DNA of 64,000 nt from Asparagopsis taxiformis. Taxonomy: Eukaryota; Rhodophyta; Florideophyceae; Bonnemaisoniales; Bonnemaisoniaceae. The stretch is from positions 62,001-126,000 of the forward strand of contig JALQPE010000215.1 in the NCBI GenBank assembly GCA_030407315.1. Reading direction: 5' to 3'. The notes beneath the pieces were generated by a model. That model searched no databases, was not told the origin of the DNA, and saw only the letters and a program-made list of their open reading frames with translations. This document shows positions 30,490-42,233 of the stretch, one piece after another. Numbering within the stretch: the stretch's first letter is position 1; each line of letters starts with the position of its first letter. Position numbers and translations under genes: made by a program.

Positions 30490-33059
30490 ACATTATTGCC
30501 CCACACGACATAAAGTCCCCCAACATGCGACGCCCATCAAACATAAACATTTTCATGCTCTTACTACATTCTAGTCGCACACATACATCCATCTTCAAAC
30601 AAAAAATGTCATTTAAACACCACCAGTCCCGCTTCATCGTACGCCAATACCGCCCAGTCGCCCAGCAGACAAGCTAGCCGTGCAGAAAATAAGCACTGCC
30701 ATCTACGACGGAAACGACTGGATCTCATCATCGCTCTCAGCATTTCCAACAAGCCCAACATGTTTCCCCTACGTCACCCTGCAAAACGATACCATTGTAT
30801 ACTTCTGCATTCTCCGTCAATTGCATTCATTCAATCTGCGCAATGAATTCTTCAATCTCGAAACCGGCCGGGTTTTCTGCCCATCCTGCAATAAGGGCAT
30901 TGGAGAAAGTTCTCTAGCAATGGCCACTAAAGCCTTGATGCAACTACACGGTGCTGATTGCTTCTATCGCTTCCTCAAATCTGTCGACATTTACAACATA
31001 CCATCCATCCGACACATTTCCAAACTAAACTAGACTGTTCATTGACAAACTCGTGTGTAGCCCCATTTAGACCACTCACCACTGGTATCTGCTGAGTCAC
31101 CGCGCACTGCCCTGGTGCTCCCTCCTGAATTCGCTTGGGCTGTCTCAATACATTCCGTACTATGCCTATGAAGCAGTCCCGTTATGGATCAGCGTTCTGC
31201 GTGTTCAGCACATCATCCCCACGTTACCAGAGCTGCAATTTCTCAGCGGTACGGGTATCATCAATCCTTAGCACAGATGTGATACAGCAGCCGATGCAGG
31301 TCAATTTCTAGACTCGTAATTTTGCACTCAAGAAGGGAGATCGGTATGGAAATTGTCCAGGCATAACAAACCGCCTGTCCTGCTCTCCTGCAGAGCAAGC
31401 TCCATCGATCCAGTCGATCAGGAACCTGACGACATGTAGTCGGCGTTCGTTCCGGACGCGGAAAGGGCAAATTTTTGTGTGGCGTTTGCAGATTCAGTCG
31501 CAACGGGAAGCGATGAAACTTTCCGCATGGCGTTTGACTGCGGTTTATCTGAGACAGACATCGAGCGATCGGTGTTTCTGTCCAGATGAAGCTGGAGATC
31601 AATGCCGTATTTGAGCTGATAATTGGAGCAAAGATTTGAAACAAATTTTCTGTGCAAATTTACGACACGACACGGCGGAGGGTGGATAACTCAACGTTAG
31701 ATGTTATTGGTTGAGCCAACATTACAAGACCGTACCGACGACACGCGCAATCATTGATTTTTCGCTCATTGCTTAGAGAGCAAAACTGTCCAATGGTCGT
31801 ATCAAGTTAGACCAGCACATATTTCCGCAACATCTTGGTGGAACGAAGTCGGTGCTCACGAAAGCCTGAGAGCTGCCTTGAGTCGAGGATTTTGTACGCC
31901 GCCTTATCTGTGGTAGTTTCATACTGCGTTGTTTCACCGTTGGACTTGTGCCACGCACACTTGGATCTCTCTCCATACGTACGTGTAGATAAGATGTGAA
32001 TTGAGCTACAATAGCATACCAAACTGGAAACCAGTATCTACATGCTTTGTGAGAATATAATGCCTCTTCCTCGAGAAAAGGCCTCCTTCGGAATACTAGA
32101 TTTCATTCAACCATATCCATCCATCTCCCATCGCTTCAGCATGAAATCATCACCATTCCATCCATCACAACGTTCGTCTCTATCCAAACACTACTCTCCA
32201 CACATCTCCCCGATCTTTCAGTCCGACCGTACCCGGCGGCGGCCGAGAGAAACGTACTGGCCATTGTTAAAAGTATCTACGACGGCAATGAGCGCATATA
32301 TTAAATCATTCTCTATGTGCACACAGACCCTGATTGCCTCTCGTTTGTGGCAGAAATGAAACAAACACAAAGACTGCAACTCGTCCATGCGAGAAGCAAA
32401 AGCTACAGATTTTTAGCAAGTATCGATAGCTACAAAGAACCACTGCAACGTTTATTCTAGACTTGTATACATTTTCATTAGCACTTACATTACCATACAC
32501 GAATAGTATTGCATTAAAGATTTTTATGAGAATGACAGGGGTCAGCGGCCGGGTTCCCTCCAGCTCAGCTTGGCTCAGCTCCGGATGCAGATGTGGTGAA
32601 GGGAAGAGAGAAAAGTCAGATATTCTACCATGATCTGATTTGATTTGCAATCTGAGAACTTCTTGACTCCCAAAAGGTGTAAACAGTATCCCTGCATATT
32701 GGCATCGACCAAAAGAACTGCAGCACTAACTCAATTTTCATTGCAGAGATCAGCACAACGTATTCGTCTTGAGTGTCACAAGTTGCAATTAGATGGCGCT
32801 GACTCGAAGCTAGGAGAGTTGGTAGTTGTGCCGAGTCGGCGTCTTCGGTTTGATCGCTCGTGTAAATATCCAAGCAAAATGGCAGGCAAGGAGATACAAA
32901 GCCACGCAACAATCAAGCTTACCACATTCCCCAGCCAGAATCACCATAGAAATCCTTGCAGTCTGCATCACACAGATCATCTTACGCAGTGCGTGCTGCC
33001 CAGGTCGTTATTCGGCCCTATCCAGAAACACTTTCAGGCCTAGTGCAACCAGTAGATCT
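30490..33059. other. Unique centre of element L, no recognised gene
   Basis: This 2.5-kb segment between the inner inverted arms has no visible counterpart in R. Several short frames exist. One at 30680-31033 (plus) contains a Cys pair in VFCPSCNKGIGE, but it lacks an ATG and a family match. It could be captured host or element sequence that has decayed. I see no basis for a functional call. Confidence 0.5.
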
Positions 33060-35230
33060 GAAATGGAAATGGACGTCCGGTGAATGACCAGCGCAATTGC
33101 ATTGCTGGCGAGCCCAGAAATTCTAAAATTTCAGTCAGAAAAAAAATGCAAAAATACATCGATTTGGGCGGTCGAAAGTGCCGTACGGCACACCCCCATC
33201 TCAAAAACATGTTCACATGTGCATGTTTTTGAGAATAGCCCAAAAAATAAAGCAATTCAGGACGTCCGCCGGACATAGGCTTGATTCTAATTTGGCCACA
33301 ACGGCCCCAGAAGCTACCAAGCGCCCCGAGCGGCCCCTCCCCGCTCACTTACCCACTCACGCCCATCTTGCAGAAACGTTCCTGCTGGCCTCATCCATGC
33401 CTTCACATCCACATCATAATCCTCTGCTGAGCTGTTCACCTTGGACGCTCACTGGAAGTACTCGTCTTCGACGTCCGCCAATGCAGGACAACACCATGAA
33501 TACTAAACCCACCGTGGATCTCAGTCATCAACGGTGGGCGTCCTATAAATGACTGCTATAGAACCATTGCCCCAAGCCCTCCAGTTTGGACGCTCAGCCA
33601 ACAGCGATTGCTGCTCTACCTCCTTGGTCGTTCTCCGATGCATGTAAATGCGCCAAAGTACGACCGATGGGGCAGTCCAAACTTTTTGAACCAGTGCACG
33701 CCTAGGGATACCACAAGGTTCGTCATACACACACAAACACACAAACACACAAACAACCACGCACTGCAGCACCCAACTTTCGCATGCGTCAGTGATGTGC
33801 TGCTGCAGTGTGTATGCGCTGTGCGGTAGCAAGATTTCCATGCTTGCAGCCATTCACATCCAGACATCCAGCCGCCGACCAGGGAAGCCGTTTGCAGCCG
33901 ATTCCCCCTTGTCTGCATGGCATCTCGGTGCTGTCAACACTTGCTTAGTTGCTGCGATGCGAGCAAATGTGCAGCACTAGCCTAACTTGAAATGGACGTC
34001 CAGTGGAAGTCCGGCTCGGTTACATTGCTGGTCAGCCCTGAAATTCTAAAATGTTGGGCTGAGAAATAGCTGCAAAACTGTATCCATGTGCAATACTCGA
34101 CCAACCTGAAATGGACGTCCGGTGAATGTCCAGCTCAATTGCATTGCTGGCGAGCCCAGAAATTCTAAAATTTCAGTCAGAAAAAAATTGCAAAATTATA
34201 TCGATTTGGGCGGTCGAAAGTGCCGTACGGCACACCCCCATCTCAAAAACATGTTCACATGTGCATGTTTTTGAGAATAGCCCAAATTTCAATTCAAATC
34301 AAGGTGTCTAATTTGGCCACAACGGCCCCAGGAACCGGCTGCTGCCCCGGCCGGGGCCGTCACTGGCTTCTGTAAGCACCAACTGTAAGCAAAATCACAT
34401 CTCACGAAGGGTCGATTCCAGGCTTCAAGCCCAAGTTATGCTAGGGAGACATCTTTTTCCCTGTTTCATCATGGTCCCACCTTACATCCTCACGACAAAC
34501 AACACTCACACATCACGTTACTCATATTCCGTGCACTTTGTATGAGTAGTGAGCCCGCCTGCTTAGTTGCTGCAATGCATGGATGTGGGCAGCACACGAC
34601 CAACCTGAAATGGACGTCCTGTGGATGTCCAGCTCGATTGCACTGCTGGCCAGCCCAGAAATTCTAAAATTTCGGGCAGAAAAAAATTGTGAAAAATCAT
34701 CGATTTGGGCGGGTCGATTGTGCCGTACGGCAGACCCCCATCTCAAAAACATGTTCACATGTGCATGTTTTTGAGAATAGCCCAAATTTCAATTCAAATC
34801 AAGGTGTCTAATTTGGCCACAACGGCCCCAGGAACCGGCTGCTGCCCCGACCGGGGTCATCACTGGCTTCTGTAAGCACTAACTGTAAGCCAAAATCGCG
34901 TCTTACGAAGGGTCGATTTCAGGCTCAACACGTCAGGGACAGGTCTTGGTCCTTGTTTCATCATGGTCCCGCCCTACTCTCTCACGATCAACCTGAAATG
35001 GACGTCCGGTGGATGTCCAGCTCGATTGCATTGCTGGCCAGCCCAGAAATTCTAAAATTTCCGAAAAATCAATTTGGTGGCTCAGCATCTCCTGTGCAGA
35101 AAACTCTCGCACTCATTTCTGATATACGTTTTGACGTGTTTTTTACTTTTAAGCATCAGGAAAGGCGTTACGGAAAATTGGGACTACGCCACTTGTGAGC
35201 CGCGTCGTCTGAGATAGCGAGTAGAGTTTG
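33060..35230. repeat. Inner inverted repeat of L, right arm
   Basis: Reverse complement of the 27490-30480 arm. It ends near 35230, where right-end-type sequence (matching 58.7-58.97 kb of R) joins left-end-type sequence (matching about 42.1 kb of R). This unusual junction shows that L was rearranged, not merely deleted. Confidence 0.88.
33085..34800 (+). repeat. GTGCCGTACGGCAC modules in L, right arm (three copies)
   Basis: Palindromes at 33178-33191, 34220-34233 and 34720-34732 (the last ends CAG instead of CAC), each followed by CTCAAAAACATG...CATGTTTTTGAG. Palindrome-less partial modules lie near 34000 and 35000. Confidence 0.9.
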
Positions 35231-35699
35231 TTGTATAGTATTTATATTGTACTCCAAATGTGCGTTCGAGACCTCGTTTGTAATGTTCTCGTGGTTTTGT
35301 GGGTATCAGTTTTGTGCTCACTTCTGGCAGCCCAATGGTGGAATGTGCCTGAGCGATCAATCATCACCGCTAGGTCACACATTTTGCTGGCAACGTGCGC
35401 TTGGAAGGATGAATGACCGCCGTGGGAGATGGATTTTCAATTAATTCATTTGAAATAATAAAATTATATTAATTGCGAACTTCATGGAATAAGTTTGTGC
35501 TTTACAGTGGATATTACAGGGATCATTTAAGGGAAGCAAATGGATTGTGATATATATGATTATACCATTCCGATGTTCTCGATCCGGATCTCATCATTCG
35601 GGAGTTCAGAGACCATGGCTTGGGCCATTATTAATCTCAATACCGGCGATGATATGGAGTATGCACAGCAGGACTTAAGCTGACGTTGAAAGCTGTCCA

Positions 35700-37335
35700 G
35701 TCGACGCCGCAGGTTAACCTGTGGAATTCCACTTCTCCGCCGTCACTGGCTGAGGTTCTTTGGTCGTGTTTCCTTTGTTTGGTGTAGAGGATAGAACGAC
35801 GGTGAGTATGCCAGTTTGGAGAGTATGCAGCGAGGGAAGCGTGTGTTTTGAGTCGTACTGTTGTCGTTGATGCGATATTGATTCATTAGAAGCTTCGTGA
35901 GTCATGGTTTGCATGTTGTGAACCATGGGAGGCAGGTAAGTAAGTGAGTCTCGCGGGTGTGCAATAAGGGATGCATGGGTTTTTAGTCTGACTGTTCTGG
36001 TTCATTTTGATGTTGTATAGGTGGTGCAGGAATAGTGATGAAGTAAGGTAAGTTTCATTGAGCTGAAAGACGGGTTTCGCGATGAAATGGAATGCTGACT
36101 ACATTTTTTCGTTGCACGATTTGTGAATTATTGGTTGTATTGTTTGTATGATGCAACGAGATGAAGAGGTTAAGTGCGTCCTGAGGGTATGAAGCGAGGG
36201 AAGTGTTTGTTTTAAATGTGACTGTCGTCTTTTATGCAATATTTATTTATTGGGAGCTTAGTGAGTCATGGTGCATATTTGCTGAAGGGTGGAAAGGAGG
36301 TAGGTGAGCATTTGAGGGGTGCAGTGAGTGGAATGTGGGTTTTGAGTCTGACTGCTGTGGTTGATGTTGATTTTGTGTAGGTGATTCTGGAATGGTGATG
36401 ACGGAAGGTAAGTTACATTGAGCGCCTAGTTAAGTTGCGCGAAGATATGGAATGCTGACTACATTTTTTTGTACAATTTTTGACTTATGGTTTCTATTGT
36501 GTGCAGGATACAACGAGGGTAAGTGAGTTCTGAGGGTATGCAGCGAGGGAAGCATGGGTTTTCAGTCCGACTGTTGTTGTTGATTTCGATTTTTTGTAGG
36601 TGATGCAGGAATGGTGATGACGGAAGGTAAGTTGCATTTAGCGCGCAGTCCGGTGGTGCGAAGATGCGGAATGTTGACTTCATTTGTTGGTTGTGAGATT
36701 TTCGACTTTTGGTATGTATTGTGTGTAGAATGAAACGAGAGTAAGTGAGTTCTGAGGGTATGCATCGAGAGAAGTGTTTGTTTCGAATCTGACTATTGCA
36801 GTTAATGCGATATTTATTCATTGGAAGCTTATCCAGTCATGGTGCGTATTGTGTCGAGCGAAGGAAAGTGCGGAAGTTTTGAGAGTATGCTGAGAGGGAC
36901 ATGTGGGTTTTGAGTCCGACTGTTGTGGTTGATTTCGATTTTATGCAGGTGATGCTGGAATGGTGATGACAGAAGGTAAGTTTCATTGAGCGCCAAGACT
37001 TGTTTTGCGAAGATATGGACTGCTGACTTTGATTATTCATTGCAAGGTTTTTGGATCATGGTTTGTATTGTGTGTAGGATGGATGAGAGGTAAGTAAGGG
37101 ATTTTCTAAGATATCTGGCGTGGTAAGCGTTGCTTTTGAATCTGACTGTTGGGGTTGATGTTGTGTATGTGATGCAGGAGTGGTGAAGCAGGAATGGCAG
37201 GACTCAGGGAGAGTGAAGAAGGGATCTAGGAAGATGGGGAATGAAGCTGTGAGGTGTTTCTGGTATGTGTATATTTTCAGGCATACGATAGAAGTAAGAG
37301 TGGGTTTCAAGTCGTGTAAGATTTTGCTGACCATG
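35700..37335 (+). repeat. Tandem array with splice-site-like borders (L copy)
   Basis: Imperfect tandem units carry a 27-base segment beginning GTGATGCAGGAATGGTGATG, preceded by TGTAG or TGCAG and followed by GTAAGT (near 36021, 36381, 36600 and 36950). They alternate with 12-base segments such as GATACAACGAGG (near 36507) and GATGGATGAGAG (near 37077) with the same borders. A CTGAC word 30-45 bases before many AG ends resembles a branch site. The segments are multiples of three in length. Some copies carry stops, so coding is doubtful. The inverted copy is at 39960-41580. Confidence 0.7.
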
Positions 37336-37544
37336 TTCGTGTTTCATGTCTTGATGATTTAATGGGCTGGGGTGGTGTCGAGGAAAGCGGGGATGGTATT
37401 GGGAAGGAGCAGATTTTTTGTAATCTAGGTCGTGAGGGTTCTTGAAGTATGTGCGGATGGTGGTGCATGGCGTTCGGATGGTAGGGAGAACGCGATAGTG
37501 AGGGAGATGGGTGATCGACGGTATGCTGACAGGTATTTTGTATT

Positions 37545-37670
37545 CTGGCTGGATACGTATTCCATATTCTAGCTGGATACATATTCCGTATCCTGGCTTG
37601 ATACGTATTTCCTATTCTAACCGGGTATTTATTTCCTATTCTGACCAGATATGTATTTCCTATTCTAGAG
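37545..37670. repeat. About 24-bp tandem repeats (L copy)
   Basis: Five or so diverged units of the form TTCTAGCTGGATACGTATTC. The inverted counterpart in R at 40080-40195 is more regular. Confidence 0.8.
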
Positions 37671-37794
37671 AGACGTATTGTATACGAGCAGTTTCGTAAA
37701 TGAGAGAATAAAATACGGTCCGATATGGGCCCTTAATTTACCATCCGCTGTAATTTCTTCCCTCCGGGTTTTTGCTGATATATTGTATACTGGA

Positions 37795-38105
37795 TGTCGG
37801 GTCCTAGTATCCGGCCAAACGTACTAGAAAAACTGGATGTCGGGTCCTAGTACTCCGCCAAACGTACTAGAGAAAGTGGATGTCGGGTCCTAGTATTCCG
37901 CCGAACGTACTAGAGAAAGTGGATGTCGGGTCCTAGGATCCCGCTGAATGTACTAGAGAAATTGGATGTCGGGTCCTAGTATTCCGCTGAATGTACTAGA
38001 GAAATTGGATGTCGGGTCCTAGTATTCCGCCGAACGTACTAGAGAAAGTGGATGTCGGGTCCTAGTATTCCGCCGAACGTACTAGAGAAAGTGGACGTCC
38101 GCATC
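37795..38105. repeat. 43-bp subterminal tandem repeat (L)
   Basis: About seven 43-bp units containing GGATGTCGGGTCCTAGTATT, then ACGTACTAGAGAAAGT. It lies just inside the L terminus, where DNA transposons often have transposase-binding repeats. R has about nine units at the equivalent place. Confidence 0.93.
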
Positions 38106-38190
38106 CAAAAAATTTTTATTTTTTTTCGGACGCGGACGTTCATTTGTTCTAGTAAATCTCGGGGCCGACTAGGACCCGTACTAGAGAGAC

Positions 38191-38224
38191 TGGACGTCCG
38201 CGTCCACTTCCGAAAACACAGACG
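38191..38224. repeat. Terminal inverted repeat of L, right
   Basis: Reads, from the outside in, CGTCTGTGTTTTCGGAAGTG and GGACGCGGACGTCC. It matches 26054-26087 and the termini of R. Confidence 0.9.
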
Positions 38225-39418
38225 CTTCCGCCCAGAAGTCTGCAGGGACAGAATTGTGATGGAGCATGGCACGAATGAGGTCTTTTAGAGTCCGGTTCAT
38301 CCGTTCCGATACACCGTTTTGCTGCGGGGTATAGGGAGCGGTAGTCTGGCGAGTGATTCCGTGAGTTATGAGGAACTCGCTAAACTCGTTTGAGAAATAT
38401 TCACCGCCACCATCCGAGCGAAGTTGGCGGATTTTTCGTCCTGTGTGTGTCTCTGCAGTATTTCGAAAGTGCTGGAAAGAGCTGAAGCTGTCTGATTTCA
38501 GTGCGATAGGATAGACGGAAAGCCAACGGGACTTGTCGTCGATAAAGGTAACGAAGTAACGTGCTCCCCCTTTTGAAGATGTTTCCATAGGTCCGGCTAC
38601 ATCAGTGTGGACAAGGTCAAGTAAACCGGTTGCTCGAGTATCAGATGCATGGGGGATTGGTGCTCGAGCCATTTTACCGGCCAGGCAGCCTTTGCACGGT
38701 TGCTGGGTTGTCGTCCCACCGGCAATTTGGAGACCTTTAACGAGGGAGTGTTTTGCCATATGCGAGATTGCTGCATGGTGTACGTGTCCAAGGCGACGAT
38801 GCCAGAGTTCCAGGCTGGCCACACATGCCACCTCAACGTTATGTTCGTGAGGAGTAGTGTGTAGAGTATAGAGTCCATGTCGACGAGTCCCTAAAGCAAC
38901 TATGGAGTTGTTCTTTTGATTTCGACAGTGTCATTATGAAGGAGAGGGAGAGACCACGACTGGTGAGGGTGGAAACTGAGATAAGGGAGAACACGAATGA
39001 GGGTACGTGCAGCACTTTGCGGAGTATGCACGTTGAAGTGACACCTTTTACTATTATAGGTAGGTGGATATCTCCTCGACCGATGGCTATGGAGGAGGAC
39101 TTGTCGCCCATGGTAACGTTGAAAGGGATCTCTGACGTATACGTTTTGAACATGGATCGGTCGAAGGTGATATGTGAGGTGGCCGCAGAGTCAATATGCC
39201 AGACTGTTGCCTTGCGTTCGTGAGAACTGTTGCACGCCTCGATAGCACTGCTGAGTAAACATACGTAGTCGACTTCTTCGGATGGTTCCATTGCTACTGC
39301 AGCGGTTTGCATTGGAACGCTGGTTGCTGGAGATGTGGATCCTCGAGGCTTGTTACTCCGAGAATGATTGGGACGACCATGCTTTTCCCAGCAATAGGGT
39401 TCGGTATGGTTGCTTCTG
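38225..39418 (-). pseudogene. Ty1/copia gag-pol, middle part
   Basis: From high to low coordinate: a partial CCHC-like knuckle region (CWEKHG), aspartic protease with WHIDSAATSHIT, the GAG-pre-integrase HHCC finger (LWHRRLGH, CKGCLAGK), and integrase with the three acidic residues (HTDVAG, SDGGGEYF, NGVSERMNRT). It stops where L begins. The phase changes twice near 38890-38945, before the VALGTRRHGLYTLH stretch, so the gene is broken independently of the insertions. Upstream gag is missing because R begins at 39419. It joins in sequence to the pol part at 23770-26053. Confidence 0.92.
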
Positions 39419-39452
39419 CGTCTGTGTTTTCGGAAGTGGACGCGGACGTCCA
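39419..39452. repeat. Terminal inverted repeat of R, left
   Basis: CGTCTGTGTTTTCGGAAGTG followed by GGACGCGGACGTCC. It matches the right end of L exactly over this length and the right end of R with few changes. Confidence 0.9.
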
Positions 39453-39544
39453 GTCTCTCTAGTACGGGTCCTAGTCGGCCCCGAGATTACTAGAACAAAT
39501 GAACGTCCGCGTCCAAAAAAAATAAAAATTTTTGGATGCGGACG

Positions 39545-39935
39545 TCCACTTTCTCTAGTACATATGGCGGAATACTAGGACCCGACATCCACTTTCTCTA
39601 GTACATATGGCGGAATACTAGGACCCGACATCCACTTTCTCTAGTACGTTTGGCGGAATACTAGGACCCGACATCCACTTTCTCTAGTACATATGGCGGA
39701 ATACTAGGGCCCGGCATCCACTTTCTCTAGTACGTTTGGCGGAATACTAGGACCCGACATCCACTTTCCCTAGTACATATGGCGGAATACTAGGACCCGA
39801 CATCCACTTTCTCTAGTACGTTTGGCGGAATACTAGGACCCGACATCCACTTTCCCTAGTACATATGGCGGAATACTAGGACCCGACATCCACTTTCTCT
39901 AGTACGTTGGCGGAATACTAGGACCCGACATCCAG
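39545..39935. repeat. 43-bp subterminal tandem repeat (R)
   Basis: About nine units of 43 bp containing CGGAATACTAGGACCCGACA and TCTCTAGTAC. They are the inverted counterpart of the L array at 37795-38105, with more copies. Confidence 0.95.
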
Positions 39936-39959
39936 TATACAATATATCAGCGAAAACCG

Positions 39960-41580
39960 GGAGGGAAGAAATTACAGCGGATGGTAAATTCAGGTCCCAT
40001 ATCGGACCGTATTTTATTCTCTCATTTAGGAAACTGCTCGTATACAACACGTCTCTCTAGAATAGGAAATAAATAACCGGTTAGAATAGGAAATACGTAT
40101 CCAGCCAGAATAGGAAATACGTATCCAGCCAGAATAGGAAATACGTATCCAGCCAGAATACGAAATACGTATCCAGCCAGAATACAAAATACCTGTCAGC
40201 ATATCGTCGATCACCCATCTCCCTCACTATCACGTTCTCCCTACCATCCGAACGCCATGCACCACCATCCGCACATACTGCAAGAACCCTCACGACCTAG
40301 ATTACAAAAATCCGCTCCTTCCCAATTCCATCCCCGCTTTCCTCGACACCACCCCAGCCCATTACATCATCAAGACATCAAACACGAACATGGTCAGCAA
40401 AATCTTACACCACTTGAAACCCACTCTCACTTCTATCGTATGCCCCAAAATATACACATACCAGAAACACCTCACAGCTTCATTCCCCATCTTCCTACAT
40501 CCCTTCTTCACTCTCCTTCAGTCCTGCCGTTCCTGCTTCACCACTCCTGCATCACATACAAAACATCAACCCCAACAGTCAGATTCAAAAGCAACGCTTA
40601 CCACGACAGATATCCTAGAAACTCCCTTACTTACCTCTCCGAGAGGATGAGTGAATCATCCATCCTACACAAAATACAAACCATGATCCAAAAACCTTGC
40701 AATGAATAATCAAAGTCAGCAGTCCATATCTTCGCAAAACAAGTCTTGGTGCTCAATGAAACTTACCTTCCGTCATCAACATTCCTGCATCACCTACACA
40801 ATATCGGAATCAACCACAACAGTCAGACCCGAAACCAACCTTCCCTCGCTGCTTACTTTCAAAACTCGCACACTTACCTTCGCTCCACACAATACACACC
40901 ATGACTCAATAGGCTTCCAATGAAAAATATCGCATCAACGGAAATAGTCAGACTCAAAACCAAGCTTCCCTCGCTGCTTACTTTCAAAACTCGCACACTT
41001 ACCTTACCCGTTCCATCCTGCACACAATAAAAACCATATATCACGTAATCGTGTAGCCAAGAAAAGTAGTCAGCATTCCGCATCTTCGCACAACCGGTCT
41101 GGGCGCCCAATGTGACTTACCTTCCGTCATCACTATTCCTCCATCACCTACGCAACATCGGAATCAATCGCAACAGTCAGATTGAAAACCAACGTTTCCC
41201 TCGCTACATACCCTGAGAACTCGCAAATGTACCTCTCATCCATCCTACACACAATACAAACCATGATCCAAAAACCTTGCAATGAATAATAATCATAGTC
41301 AGCAGTCCATATCTTCGCAAAGCACATCTTGGCACTCAATGAAACTTACCTTCCGTCATCAACATTCCTGCATCATCTACACAACATCGGAATCAACCAC
41401 AACAGTCAGACTCAAAACCAACCTTCCCTCACAGCATACTTTCAAAACTTCACGTACCTCTCTTCCATCCTCCGCTCAATACACACCATCAGTCAACAGG
41501 CTTCCCATGAAAAATATCGCATTAACGGAAATAGTCAGACTCAAAACCCACGCTTCCCTCAACGCATACCCTCGAAGGTA
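39960..41580 (-). repeat. Tandem array with splice-site-like borders (R copy)
   Basis: On the minus strand this repeats the pattern seen at 35700-37335. ACTTACC (complement of GGTAAGT) recurs, each followed by the complement of a segment like GATGCAGGAATG and by a CTACA/CTGCA border. It lies between the subterminal repeats and the promoter side of the transposase gene. Confidence 0.7.
40080..40195. repeat. 24-bp tandem repeat (R)
   Basis: About five units of GCCAGAATAGGAAATACGTA plus four bases. They correspond to 37545-37670 in L. Confidence 0.9.
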
Positions 41581-41595
41581 GAGGATGGAACGAAG

Positions 41596-41633
41596 GTACG
41601 TGCGCGAATCTTGATCAAGATTCGCGCACGTAC
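41596..41633. repeat. 38-bp perfect palindrome
   Basis: Arms GTACGTGCGCGAATCTTGA meet their exact complement with no spacer. It lies about 600 bp upstream of the transposase start and is absent from the corresponding part of L. A regulator-binding site or a cruciform-prone sequence is possible. Confidence 0.95.
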
Positions 41634-42233
41634 AAAGCAAAGTCGGTCAAAGAATATCAGTCGGTGATGAGGGCGGAGTGGAGCCTGCGGCGTCGACCGG
41701 ACAGCTTTCTGCGTCCGCTTAAGTCTTGCTGTGCATACTCGAAATCATCGCCGGCAGTGAGATTGAGTATGGCCCAAGCCATGGTCTCTGATTCCCCGAA
41801 CAATGAGATCCGGATCGAGAACAACAAATATAAACATATAATCATATATATGAGAATCCATTTGCTTTCCTTACATGATCCGTGGCATATCCGCTGTAAA
41901 GCACATTCAGATTCCACGAAGTTCGGAAATAAAAAAGTTTATTATTACAAATGAATTAATTGAAAATTCATCTCCCAGGGCAGTCGTTCGTCCTTCCATG
42001 CACACGTTGCCAGCACGCAATGTGATGTAACAGTTGGAAATGATTGAACTCTCGGTTAAATTCCACCGTTGGGATGTCAGCTGGAGTGAGCACAAAACTA
42101 CTACCCACAAAACTACGAACGACACGTTACATTCCAAGTCTCGAAAGCACCACAAAAATAAAATTGGTCGCATCTGGACGGCACAGTCTCCCCTGTTCAG
42201 CTCGCAATCCTCCCTTTTGCGTCAAAACTCGAC
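41634..42233. promoter_or_regulatory. 5' region of the R transposase gene
   Basis: A non-coding stretch between the palindrome and the ATG at 42234. A diverged inverted version occurs in L at about 35230-35680, so this promoter-side region survived in L while the gene was lost. No precise promoter element can be named. Confidence 0.45.

Larger units (their letters stand above)
26054..38224 (-). mobile_element. Element L: 12.2-kb non-autonomous TIR element inside copia
   Basis: The outer ends are inverted repeats starting CGTCTGTGTT(C/T)TCGGAA and containing GGACGCGGACGTCC. They are flanked by CT at 26052-26053 and CT at 38225-38226, a 2-bp target duplication. Removing L and one CT restores an uninterrupted copia integrase frame across the junction (FWAEA to LDCAAY), which shows the insertion was clean. 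No transposase gene is present. The 26.1-27.7 kb end matches the right end of R (58.7-60.4 kb), and the 35.2-38.2 kb end matches the left end of R (39.4-42.2 kb), both inverted. L is therefore R in reverse orientation with its genes replaced by internal inverted repeats and a unique 2.5-kb centre. Confidence 0.88.

Noticed and set aside
37795..39935. 43-bp direct repeats considered as a CRISPR array
   Set aside because: The repeats are contiguous, with no unique spacers, lie inside transposon ends, and the genome is eukaryotic.
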